Of a DNA stretch of 64,000 nucleotides, positions 28,036 through 36,324 are shown piece by piece. A program made the position numbers and the translations under genes. The notes beneath the pieces were generated by a model, which was given only the letters and a program-made list of their open reading frames with translations, was not told where the DNA came from and searched no databases. Source of the stretch: Myxococcales bacterium (GTDB taxonomy: Bacteria > Myxococcota_A > Polyangia > Palsa-1104 > JAEUJZ01); assembly GCA_016794465.1 (NCBI GenBank), contig JAEUKA010000018.1, positions 62,001 to 126,000 on the forward strand, in the 5' to 3' direction. Numbering within the stretch: position 1 is the first letter of the stretch; the number at the start of each line of letters is the position of its first letter.

Positions 28036-30534
28036 ATGTCTGTCCTCGACCGTCTGCTGCACCGCCCGCGTGCGCTGCTCGGTGTGGCGTTGCTGCTGTC
28101 GCTGCTCATCTCGCCGCTGCTGCGTCGTCTGAATCTGCACGGCGATCTACTCGACCTTCTGCCTCGCTCGTCTCAAGCCGCGCAAGCATTTGCCTCGTAC
28201 AGCAAGCACATGGTCGCCAGCCAAGAGCTGGTCGTGCTGGTGACGTGCGCCGATTCAAACACGCTCATCGACTTCGCCGAGAAGTACGCCAAAGAGCTGA
28301 CCGAGCTGCCGGATGTCGCGCAGGTGACGCATCGGATCTCGGGTCAGTCGCTGCGCTACTTGCGTGACCATCTTTTGCTCCTGCTCGATGACGATGACAT
28401 TGCCGAGCTGGGACGGCGGCTACAGCCCGAAGCGCTTGCCCAGCGAAGTGCCGAGCTGCGCGGCCTGCTGTCAGCCCCCGGTGGATCGGCAATGGCGCCG
28501 ATCTTGACAGCCGATCCGCTCGACTTGGTGCCGCTTTTGACCCGGCGGATGGGCACCGGGCTCAAAGTCGATGCCACGTCAGGATATCTGCGCACTGCCG
28601 ATGGAACCGCCCTGCTGATCAAGGTTCGCCCGCGCTTTGCCCCGCTCGATTGGGAGCGCGATCGAAAGCTGATCGCAGACGCTGGTGCGCTCGCTCGCAA
28701 GCTGGGTGGCGAGGTCAGCGAGTCTCAGTTTGGCAACGCCAAGACTCCCAAAGTCGCGTTTACCGGCGCGTACGCATTTCCGCCGTTTTTCCGCCTGTGG
28801 ATTGAGCAAGACATGACGCTGTCGACAGTGCTCTCCATCGGCGCGGTGTTGGTGCTGTTCGCGACGTTTTTCCGATCGCTGCGGATCTTGCCGTGGGTGA
28901 TCTTGCCGCTCGGGCTCGCCGGAGTCTGGACTGCTGCGATGGCGGCGCTGCTGTTTGGCCGGATCAGCGGGGTTTCGCTCGCGTTTGCGACAATCCTGAT
29001 CGCCATTGGCATCGATCTACCGATCCAGCTGTATTCGCGACTGCGTGAGGAGCTGGCGCTGGCCGAGGCAGATGGTCGCAGCACTGCCGAAGCCGTTCGC
29101 TACACCACCGTGACGATGGCGGGAGCTTCTGTGGTCGCGACGCTCGGACCGGCGGCGGTGTTTTTTGCCTGTGGCCTGTCCGATTTTGGCGGGCTCAATC
29201 AGCTCGGGATGCTGGCGGGACTTGGGCTGTGCCTCAACTGTGTGGCGATGCTGACGGTGTTTCCGGCGCTGCTGTTGGTGCTACCGACTCGGCTGTGGCA
29301 TGTGCCCAAAGCGCTGGCGCAGAGCCGCCGATCGCTGGTGACCGAGCTGGGGATGTGGATCGCCAGACATCCGCGCCCGATCTTGCTCTTGGCGACGGGA
29401 CTCTTGCTGTTGGCACTGCCCCAGGTGTTCCAGGTTCGCGTCGCGCACGATCTGCTGAGCATCGATCTGGGAGAGATGCCACCCGCGCGCACGCAGGCCG
29501 AGATCTCGCGTCGCTTCGGGGAGCAGCAGCGCTTTTTGGTGACGCTGGTCGAGTCGCCTGATCCCGACGACGCGCTCTATCGCGCCGAGCAGTGGCAAAA
29601 AGAAGCCGCTCGGCTGCTGGCGCGCTCCGAGCTTGTGGGTTACGAGGGCATCGGCACGCTGGCACCGTCGCTGCGGACCCAAAAAGAGCGTCGACTAAAG
29701 CTGGCCTCGCTGCACCTTCCCGAGGGGGCGATCCGGCTGCGTGATGCGCTGGAGAAGGCTGGCTTCGACTCGACCGCGTTTGCCGATTTCCTCGCGCTGC
29801 TCTCCCAAGATCCCAGCAAGTTATCGTCGCTACAGCTAGACGATCTGGCGAGCAGCGAGCTGGGCTTTCTGGTCCGCAGTCACGTCGCGGATATCAGCGG
29901 TCCCAAGGCTCGGCGAATGGTCGCGCTGTATCTGTTTGCTCCGGCGGATCAGCGGCTTGCCCAGACGGTGGAGCAGCTGGAACGCAGCGCCCAAGGCTCG
30001 CTCGGAGGCCAGATTACCGGTATGCCGCTGCTGGAAGTACAGCTACGTCGGCTGCTCGAGCGCGATCTGCTGCGCATCACCCTCGCCTCGCTGCTGCTGG
30101 TGACGCTGCTCTTGGTGGTGTACTACCGACGGCCGCGTCCAGTGCTGGCGGTGCTGTTGCCGCTGTCGCTCGCGTGGGTCCTGTTCGGAGCCAGCCTGGT
30201 GCAGCTCGGCATTCCGCTTCACCTATATAACTTGCTGGCCGTGCCGCTGGTGATTGGCTACGGCATCGACGATCACATCTTCCTCGTCCACCGCTATCAG
30301 ACCAGCCGCGACATCCGCACCGCGCTGACGACGGCCGGTCGAGCGATCGTGCTGACCACGCTGTCTACCGTCGCTGGCTTCCTGGCGCTGCTCATCGCTC
30401 ACTTTCCCGGGCTGCGGCAGTTTGGCGTCAGTGGAGCGCTGGCGGTGGTGCTGTGTCTGCTGGCGGCGTTGCTCGTCTTGCCGGCGCTGCTGACCCTGCT
30501 CTGGCCCGCCCCCACCCAATCGGGCACGAGCTAG
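28036..30534 (+). CDS. RND/MMPL-family exporter (HpnN-like)
   Basis: An 832-residue membrane transporter of the RND superfamily, MMPL branch. The pattern is one N-terminal helix, a large periplasmic domain (about 40-255), a helix cluster (about 260-430), a second periplasmic domain, and a second helix cluster to the end. Family signatures include the helix-4-like segments IAIGIDLPIQLYSRLREEL and VIGYGIDDHIFLVHRY, which carry the proton-relay Asp residues. Members move hopanoids or other lipids across the envelope, driven by proton flow. Substrate unknown here; no hopanoid gene is adjacent. Confidence 0.88.
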   Translation: MSVLDRLLHRPRALLGVALLLSLLISPLLRRLNLHGDLLDLLPRSSQAAQAFASYSKHMVASQELVVLVTCADSNTLIDFAEKYAKELTELPDVAQVTHRISGQSLRYLRDHLLLLLDDDDIAELGRRLQPEALAQRSAELRGLLSAPGGSAMAPILTADPLDLVPLLTRRMGTGLKVDATSGYLRTADGTALLIKVRPRFAPLDWERDRKLIADAGALARKLGGEVSESQFGNAKTPKVAFTGAYAFPPFFRLWIEQDMTLSTVLSIGAVLVLFATFFRSLRILPWVILPLGLAGVWTAAMAALLFGRISGVSLAFATILIAIGIDLPIQLYSRLREELALAEADGRSTAEAVRYTTVTMAGASVVATLGPAAVFFACGLSDFGGLNQLGMLAGLGLCLNCVAMLTVFPALLLVLPTRLWHVPKALAQSRRSLVTELGMWIARHPRPILLLATGLLLLALPQVFQVRVAHDLLSIDLGEMPPARTQAEISRRFGEQQRFLVTLVESPDPDDALYRAEQWQKEAARLLARSELVGYEGIGTLAPSLRTQKERRLKLASLHLPEGAIRLRDALEKAGFDSTAFADFLALLSQDPSKLSSLQLDDLASSELGFLVRSHVADISGPKARRMVALYLFAPADQRLAQTVEQLERSAQGSLGGQITGMPLLEVQLRRLLERDLLRITLASLLLVTLLLVVYYRRPRPVLAVLLPLSLAWVLFGASLVQLGIPLHLYNLLAVPLVIGYGIDDHIFLVHRYQTSRDIRTALTTAGRAIVLTTLSTVAGFLALLIAHFPGLRQFGVSGALAVVLCLLAALLVLPALLTLLWPAPTQSGTS

Positions 30535-30557
30535 CCCAACCAGAGCGAGTTTTTTTT
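30522..30557 (+). terminator. Possible terminator after RND exporter
   Basis: A short GGGC...GCCC inverted repeat overlaps the stop codon and is followed 12 bases later by a run of eight T (30550-30557). The stem is short and far from the T-run, so confidence is low. Confidence 0.3.
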
Positions 30558-30644
30558 CCGCAAGTTCGCGAAATCAGACAACTTTTCCAGACACCTACCG
30601 ACAACGACACACCATGTCGATGCGCGTTTGGTTATCGTCGTTCC

Positions 30645-31751
30645 GTGTACAAGCATGTTTGCTCGTTGCTCTTTCTGCTGGCCCTGCTGACTGCTTCAGC
30701 GCAAGCAGCCGACCTGACGGTGACGTTTGTGTCGTGCGGCCAAGGCGATGCGGCGCTGATTGTTTCCCCGACTGGCAAGACGGTGCTGGTCGATGGCGGC
30801 CCGCCGGAAGGGACCGAGCGGCTGCTGCAAGTGCTCAAAAAGCGCCAGATCAGTGCGATCGATCTCGTCATCCTGAGCCACCCGCACCTCGATCACCTGG
30901 GCGGACTGGCGCAAGTGGCGAAGAGCATGCCGGTGCGAATGTTTCTCGATGCCGGGTTTCCAAGTACGTCGCCGCCCTACAACAACCTACTTCGGGTCTT
31001 GGCAGAGCGCGGAGTTGCAGTGAAAAACGCCACGCTCGGTCGCAACATCGACCTGGGCGATGGCGCAACGCTGACGCTGCTGGGGCCGCCGAGCCCGTTT
31101 TTGGCGAACACTCGCTCGGATGTGAATGCGAACTCGGTGGTGGCACGACTGCAGTGGCGAGGCCGAACGGTGCTGTTCACTGGCGACGCCGAGCCCGAGG
31201 CCGAGCGGTTCCTGCTCGAGCAACACGGCAAAGACCCGGAGCTTCTGCGCAGCGAGCTGCTCAAAGTGGCGCATCACGGGGGTCGCTACTCGTCGACAGC
31301 GCCGTTTTTGCGCGCCGTCTCGCCTCGATTGGCGGTCATCTCATCAGGAGTCGGCAACGACTACGGTCACCCCACTGCCGAAACGATGACGCGGATTCAA
31401 GCCGTCGGGGCGACCCTCTATCGAACCGATCTGCAGGGCGATATCACCGCACTGAGCCACGATGGTCAGCCCTGGCAGGTCACGGCCGAAGCAGCACCTC
31501 CGGTCGCCAAAGCCAGCCATGGCAGCTCGACGACGCCAGCGCCAAGCCTCGTAAGCAGCTCGCCACCAGCCGCGCCAACCCCCGCCACCCCGATCGAGGA
31601 GGGATTTGTCGCCAGCCGCAACTCGAAGGTCTTTCATCGACCGAGCTGTCCGTCAGTCGCTCTCATCTTGGCGAAGAACCGAGTCAGCTTTGCCAGCCGC
31701 GCCGCCGCTCTCGCCAGCGGCCGCCAGCCATCAGGAGACTGCAGTCCATGA
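30645..31751 (+). CDS. ComEC/Rec2-like metallo-beta-lactamase-fold hydrolase with C-terminal Ada-like zinc domain
   Basis: A 368-residue exported protein with a GTG start and signal peptide (VCSLLFLLALLTASAQA). The metallo-beta-lactamase domain has SHPHLDHLGG, LFTGDAE and VAHHGGRYSS, the pattern of the nuclease-like domain of ComEC. After a Pro/Ser-rich linker, the C-terminus carries a small domain, NSKVFHRPSCPS...ASGRQPSGDC, which matches the Ada-type metal-binding domain often found on secreted nucleases. It may act on extracellular or periplasmic DNA. Its stop overlaps the start of a DUF3006 protein (ATGA), a pairing seen elsewhere with ComEC-like hydrolases. The GTG was chosen because it opens the signal peptide. 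Confidence 0.85.
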   Translation: MYKHVCSLLFLLALLTASAQAADLTVTFVSCGQGDAALIVSPTGKTVLVDGGPPEGTERLLQVLKKRQISAIDLVILSHPHLDHLGGLAQVAKSMPVRMFLDAGFPSTSPPYNNLLRVLAERGVAVKNATLGRNIDLGDGATLTLLGPPSPFLANTRSDVNANSVVARLQWRGRTVLFTGDAEPEAERFLLEQHGKDPELLRSELLKVAHHGGRYSSTAPFLRAVSPRLAVISSGVGNDYGHPTAETMTRIQAVGATLYRTDLQGDITALSHDGQPWQVTAEAAPPVAKASHGSSTTPAPSLVSSSPPAAPTPATPIEEGFVASRNSKVFHRPSCPSVALILAKNRVSFASRAAALASGRQPSGDCSP

Positions 31752-32020
31752 GCCCCATAAGCAATCAGCTGCCCGCCCAGCATGAGCTACAAGCGTTTGT
31801 CGACTCGATTGAGTCCGGAGTCGTGAAGCTGCTGCTGCAGGATGCGAAGGGTGAGTGGCACGGCCATTTGTTGCCGGAAGCGGTGCTCCCCCCGAACACC
31901 AAAGAAGGATCGTGGCTGCGGCTGGGTATCGCGCCGATTGACCCGCCGCCAGGGATGGACCCAAGGCCGGTCCGCCGCTCGCTGTCGGAAACCGACACCG
32001 GCGAGGACTTCTCGCTCTAG
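31748..32020 (+). CDS. DUF3006 small protein
   Basis: A 90-residue protein. The segment AFVDSIESGVVKLLLQDAKGEWHGHLLPEAVLPPNTKEGSWLRL in outline (a small beta-barrel, DRxExg..V.L...g....lP...LP....EG) matches DUF3006, which often accompanies ComEC-like metallo-beta-lactamases. It overlaps the hydrolase stop by 4 bp (ATGA), so it is translationally coupled. Role unknown; cytoplasmic, as there is no signal peptide. It ends 1 bp before the convergent FrzS-like gene. Confidence 0.75.
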   Translation: MSPISNQLPAQHELQAFVDSIESGVVKLLLQDAKGEWHGHLLPEAVLPPNTKEGSWLRLGIAPIDPPPGMDPRPVRRSLSETDTGEDFSL

Positions 32021-32021
32021 C

Positions 32022-34913
32022 CTACGGTTCCTCGGTACGCGGGGTGGCGCTGCTCGGACTGTCGTCGGCTTCGCTGGTCACCGGAGTCTGGGTGCTCGGC
32101 GGCTCGCTGCCCTGCCCTTCATCAAGCACCGCCATTGCAATCACCAGTGCTCGCTTCACCCGACTGAGCTGATCTTCATCCGCCACCAGTCGCTGGTACG
32201 CCCGCTGCACTTGCAGCTCGAGGCTCGTTAGCTCTGCCTTCAGCTCGCTCTCACGCTGCACCCGACCCTGAACTTCGGTTTGCAGCGCTGCTAGCTCGGC
32301 CTTGGTTTCGTCAAAGCGAATCCGCAGGCCACCCAGGCTTGACTCAGTCGCTGCATAGCGCCCACGCAGCTCACCAAGCTGCTGCTCCAGCGTCGCGACC
32401 TGCCGACCCAGCACCTCGCGCTCACTTGCCAACAGCTGCTGCAGCTGCTCGTACTGAGCCTGATGCCGCGCCTTGTTTGCCAAGAGCTCTGCGGCGGCGG
32501 CCTGCTCGGCGTCCCGAATCAGCCGTGCCTGCTCACTGCGCAGCGCATCCAGCTGTCGGGCCTGCTCGGTCGATTGACTCGCCTGTAGGTCGATGTGCGA
32601 CTGCTGCAGCCGCGCCAGCTCGCTGTGATGAGCCTGAGTCAGCTCGTGGACCGCCTGAGCGTGCTGTCTTTCTGCCGACTCACGGGCGGTATGCAGTGCC
32701 AGCTCCAGCTTTTGCGCCCAGTCTTCCGCCTGCCGGGCCAGCTGCTCGCGATCTTGGCTCGCCTGCCGCTCGGAAGTTTGCCGGAGCGCTTCCAGCTGCT
32801 CACGAAGGCTCGCCAGCTCCGCATCCCGCTCCGCCGTCAGCTTCTGAAGCTTCTCGTTGTACGTTCGCTGCTCATTGTCGAGCGCTTGTTCTGCGGTGGC
32901 GATCTGCTCGGACAGTCGCTGCTGATACTGCGCTTCGAGCCGCGCTTGCGCCTCGCGATGTTGCTCTTCCACGGCTCGCTGCGTCGCTGCAAAGCTGACC
33001 CGCTCTGCCGAGAGCGCCGCTTCCGCCTCTGTCCGCACGCGCACAAGCGCTGCTCCATGCTCCGTGTCCAGCCGCTCGCGCTCTGCCAAAAGCGTCGTCA
33101 GCTGCTGGGCATGCCCGTCGAGCAGTCGCTGCTTCTCTTCCGCAAACTCGGCCAGCAGTCGCCCCGCCTCGCCTTCGAGTCGCTTGCGCAAAAGGGCGAT
33201 GTCTTCATCCGCGCGCAGCTGCTTCTTTTGGGCGTCCTCCAGCCGACCCTTGAGTCCCTTTTCCCGCTCGAGGAACTTTTCGCGATCGACCGCCAGCGCC
33301 TCGAGCTTCTCTTGCAGCCCCAGCTGTTCTCGCTCCAGCGTCAGATAGCGCTCTTCCGCCTCGCGACGCTTGTGCTCTTGCTCACGCGCCTTTTCACGGG
33401 CGTCGAGGATCTGCCGCTCTTTGAGATCCGCCGCATCGCGCAGATCGAGGATGTCCTTGTCCTTCTTGTTGATGATCTCGCGCAGGTGGATGACCTCGCG
33501 ATCGCGCAGCAGCGCCGCACTCTGGCTCTTCTGCTGACGGGCATCGTCTAGCTCACCTCGCTCATCGGCCAGCAGCTTTTGCTCGGCCAGCAGTCGATCG
33601 CGATCTTCGGCAAGCCGCTGACGCTCGCTTTCCAGTCGCTGACGCTCGCTTTCCAGCCGTTGCAGCTCGATTTCCAACGCTTCGCGCTGACTGCCGAGAC
33701 GACGCTGCTCGATCTGCAAGCTGTCTCTGGCCTCCTGCGTCGACGCTCGCTCTGCGTCACGACTCGCCTGCTCGGCTGCCATGCGATCGAAGCTGGCCAG
33801 CAGCTGATCGCGCTCACGGATGAGCTTGTCACGCTCTTCATTCCAGCGAGCCGCCGCTTCCGCTAGCTGCGCCGTCAAAAGCTCCTGGCCGGCCTGGCTT
33901 TGCAGCTGCTCGCGATCGGCTGCCAGCGTATTTTTCTCGACCACCAGCTGATTTCGCTCAGCGACCAGTCCATCCCGCTCTTGGAGGACCTTGGCCTGTT
34001 CTCGCTGAAGCTCCGTCCGCTCTCGCTGCAGTCGATCCCGCTCGCTAAACAAAAAGTCGCGCTCCGAGGCAAGCTGATCGCGCTGCTCATGCCAATACGC
34101 CGCTTGCGCCAGGGCATCTTGGAGCCTTTTTTGCGACACATCGAGCGCCTGCTGCAGTGCCCGTGCATCGACTGGCGGCGCCTCGCTGGAACTCTCGATC
34201 GCAATCAGCTTCGTTGGCCCATCGGTCCCAGTATCCGCCGTCGCAGCGCTCACCTGGGGCCGCTCACTGATCGTCGCAGTCAGCCCCGGCAGTCGCGTGT
34301 CAGCAGCCGATCGCGCCCCGCTTGGAGTCGTCCGCGAGGTCTTGGTTTCCGGGCCACCGAGCGCCGCAAACGCCGACTCCGTCTCTTCATCGAAGTCATC
34401 GTCGCCATCACCAAACGGCTGTGACTCTGCCTGAGCGCCGTTACCGACGATCTCTTCCTCGACAATCGCATCGTCAACGGACAGCTCTTCGATCGATGTC
34501 TCGTCGATCGCTTCGACATCTTCCGTCGACTGCAAGCCAATCAGCGCATGAACCCGTCCCAGCAGCTCGTCGATGCTGTACGGCTTGAGCAGATAGTCTT
34601 CGGCCCGCGTCCGCAGCTTCTTGTGGTCTTCGATGTCCTTTTCCGTCGCTTCCGCCGACGTAACGATCATCGGAATCGAGCCGTACTGCGCGGTCTTCTT
34701 GATCCGATTGCACAGCGCCCAGCCGAGCCGCTTCGGGTCAATGCAGAGCAAAATCAGCTCCGGGAAGAGCTGCGGCCCCGAGAGCAAGTCGTTTCCATCG
34801 GCAAACAGCTGGACCTTGAAGTGGTAGTTGGCGAGCACAGCGCGCAGCCGCTCGCTCAGTACCGGATCGTTGTCGATGATGAGCACCAAGCGCTCGGCCC
34901 TGACCTTGCTCAT
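32022..34913 (-). CDS. FrzS-like pseudo-receiver/coiled-coil protein
   Basis: A 963-residue protein. Residues 8-125 form a response-regulator fold, but the usual phospho-acceptor position reads ELILLCID, with Cys where Asp is expected. The loop Lys is kept (YLLKPYS). Myxococcus FrzS has the same kind of receiver lacking the Asp (LAVD), followed by a coiled coil. Here a Glu/Asp-rich linker (about 130-200) leads to about 650 residues of almost unbroken coiled coil, rich in Q, E, R, L, ending in a Pro/Ser tail. FrzS sits at the leading pole and helps type IV pilus-driven motility; a polar-scaffold role is plausible here. GGGGAGA precedes the ATG. The motility link is inference from family only. 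Confidence 0.75.
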   Translation of the reverse strand: MSKVRAERLVLIIDNDPVLSERLRAVLANYHFKVQLFADGNDLLSGPQLFPELILLCIDPKRLGWALCNRIKKTAQYGSIPMIVTSAEATEKDIEDHKKLRTRAEDYLLKPYSIDELLGRVHALIGLQSTEDVEAIDETSIEELSVDDAIVEEEIVGNGAQAESQPFGDGDDDFDEETESAFAALGGPETKTSRTTPSGARSAADTRLPGLTATISERPQVSAATADTGTDGPTKLIAIESSSEAPPVDARALQQALDVSQKRLQDALAQAAYWHEQRDQLASERDFLFSERDRLQRERTELQREQAKVLQERDGLVAERNQLVVEKNTLAADREQLQSQAGQELLTAQLAEAAARWNEERDKLIRERDQLLASFDRMAAEQASRDAERASTQEARDSLQIEQRRLGSQREALEIELQRLESERQRLESERQRLAEDRDRLLAEQKLLADERGELDDARQQKSQSAALLRDREVIHLREIINKKDKDILDLRDAADLKERQILDAREKAREQEHKRREAEERYLTLEREQLGLQEKLEALAVDREKFLEREKGLKGRLEDAQKKQLRADEDIALLRKRLEGEAGRLLAEFAEEKQRLLDGHAQQLTTLLAERERLDTEHGAALVRVRTEAEAALSAERVSFAATQRAVEEQHREAQARLEAQYQQRLSEQIATAEQALDNEQRTYNEKLQKLTAERDAELASLREQLEALRQTSERQASQDREQLARQAEDWAQKLELALHTARESAERQHAQAVHELTQAHHSELARLQQSHIDLQASQSTEQARQLDALRSEQARLIRDAEQAAAAELLANKARHQAQYEQLQQLLASEREVLGRQVATLEQQLGELRGRYAATESSLGGLRIRFDETKAELAALQTEVQGRVQRESELKAELTSLELQVQRAYQRLVADEDQLSRVKRALVIAMAVLDEGQGSEPPSTQTPVTSEADDSPSSATPRTEEP

Positions 34914-35074
34914 GTTCTCCCCTTAAGTGACCCCAAGCGGGCCACCCATGCTTCCTATCACAGAGCGACCGGCGCTGGGCGGGCAAACGTACCGACGCAG
35001 CGAATGAGGAGGATGAGCCCAGGCACGCCAACCTCCCGTCGCAGGCCAGCGCACACACGGGCACCCCTCGCAGG

Positions 35075-36163
35075 TTACTTGCGGCTGCTGTGATACGGAT
35101 CGAAAGGGATCTCGGAGCCGCGCTCGCGTCGAAAGTCCGCTAGCTCCTCGCTGGTGTAGGCCTCGAGGCTGCCTTCGGGAAGGTAGGTGCGAATGAAGTC
35201 CTCGACGGCATCACGACCGCGCTTGCCGAGCACATCTTCCTTGGAATCGGAGCAGTCGGACCACTTCTCGAATAGCTCTCGTCGCCGAGCGACTGCCGAA
35301 CGACCGCTGTTCCAGATCGCACGCAGCTCTCGGCCAAAGCTGGCCATCGCCTGTTCGCGTCGCTCTTGAATCGAGCGCTTGCGCAAGTCGTTGCGCAGCT
35401 TGTCGGAAAACTCCATAAAACGGCGCTTTTCAGCGGCGTACGGATCTTGTTTGGCACCGCGCATCGCCAGATCGGTCAGATCAAACGAGAAGGTGCCGCC
35501 TTTCTGAAATCCGATCGGAAAGCGGTTCTCGAAGTCGATCGAGCCGTCGGACTTGATGTGGGCAATGAAGTTCTTCGTCTCTGACTTGTAGCCGCCGTCT
35601 TTGTCGGCGAGAAGTACGAACGTGGGTTCCTTCTTCTCCTCGAGACGCTCATCCTTAAACAGACGATCGGGCCCCTTTGGAATCGCCGAGTTGGGACCAG
35701 GACCACCGACGACGCCGCTCAGGCTCTTCGGAAACAGCACCAGCGGACCCTTCGGCAGGCTCACCGGGCCTTCGCCGGGAGCACTCGGCGGCTGAACCGG
35801 CACTGCGATTGCCGAGCTACCGGCTGACGCATCCTCAGGACGCTGCACCGGCTGAAGCTCTTTGGGAAGTCGCGTCGCTGGCTCGGTCCGCATCGCCAGC
35901 TGTGGTTTGTCGGGAAGCGGCGTCGGAGGCTCCGGCGGCGGCGTCGGTGCAGGCGCGGGCTTGCGAATCACCACATCCACCGTGATCGGACCGGTCTTGC
36001 GAGGCCCGAGCGGCAGCGGATGACGGTAGGCGTAGACAGCGAGTCCCGCATGAAGTCCGACGGCAATGAGCACAGCACCGCTCATTCGAGCACCGCCAAG
36101 ATCGACTGGACTTGGCCGCTTTCGCACGGCAGCGGCGGGGAAATCGTTCTGTCTTCTGCTCAT
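35075..36163 (-). CDS. TonB-like membrane-anchored protein with unrecognised C-terminal domain
   Basis: A 362-residue protein. One N-terminal transmembrane helix (about 26-45, SGAVLIAVGLHAGLAVYAY) and a Pro-rich periplasmic stretch (RKPAPAPTPPPEPPTPLP) resemble TonB. The C-terminal ~170 residues do not show the TonB YP-x-x-A fold. Instead they read NFIAHIKSDGSIDFENRFP, then a highly charged helical segment (QDPYAAEKRRFMEFSDKLRNDLRKR in outline), and RDAVEDFIRTYLPEGSLEAYTSEE. It may transmit force or bind an outer-membrane partner, but the function is open. It lies between the FrzS-like and kinase genes, all on the same strand. Confidence 0.68.
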   Translation of the reverse strand: MSRRQNDFPAAAVRKRPSPVDLGGARMSGAVLIAVGLHAGLAVYAYRHPLPLGPRKTGPITVDVVIRKPAPAPTPPPEPPTPLPDKPQLAMRTEPATRLPKELQPVQRPEDASAGSSAIAVPVQPPSAPGEGPVSLPKGPLVLFPKSLSGVVGGPGPNSAIPKGPDRLFKDERLEEKKEPTFVLLADKDGGYKSETKNFIAHIKSDGSIDFENRFPIGFQKGGTFSFDLTDLAMRGAKQDPYAAEKRRFMEFSDKLRNDLRKRSIQERREQAMASFGRELRAIWNSGRSAVARRRELFEKWSDCSDSKEDVLGKRGRDAVEDFIRTYLPEGSLEAYTSEELADFRRERGSEIPFDPYHSSRK

Positions 36164-36324
36164 CGTACGCGCACTATCGAAAACTATTGCACAGCTTGCG
36201 GAGCGACGCAGCTTTCATCCACGCACGGTCCGCGTAAGCACAACAGAGCGGCCAAGCCTGCTCGGCGCCGCAACCAATATCGATTATCGAGGGAAGAGTC
36301 TTCAGCAAAGGCAGGCAGAAGCGG

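Noticed and set aside
26302..28140. 612-residue minus-strand ORF opposite dacB
   Set aside because: It lacks any family feature, is Arg-rich as usual for antisense in high-GC DNA, and is wholly covered by a clear PBP4 gene.
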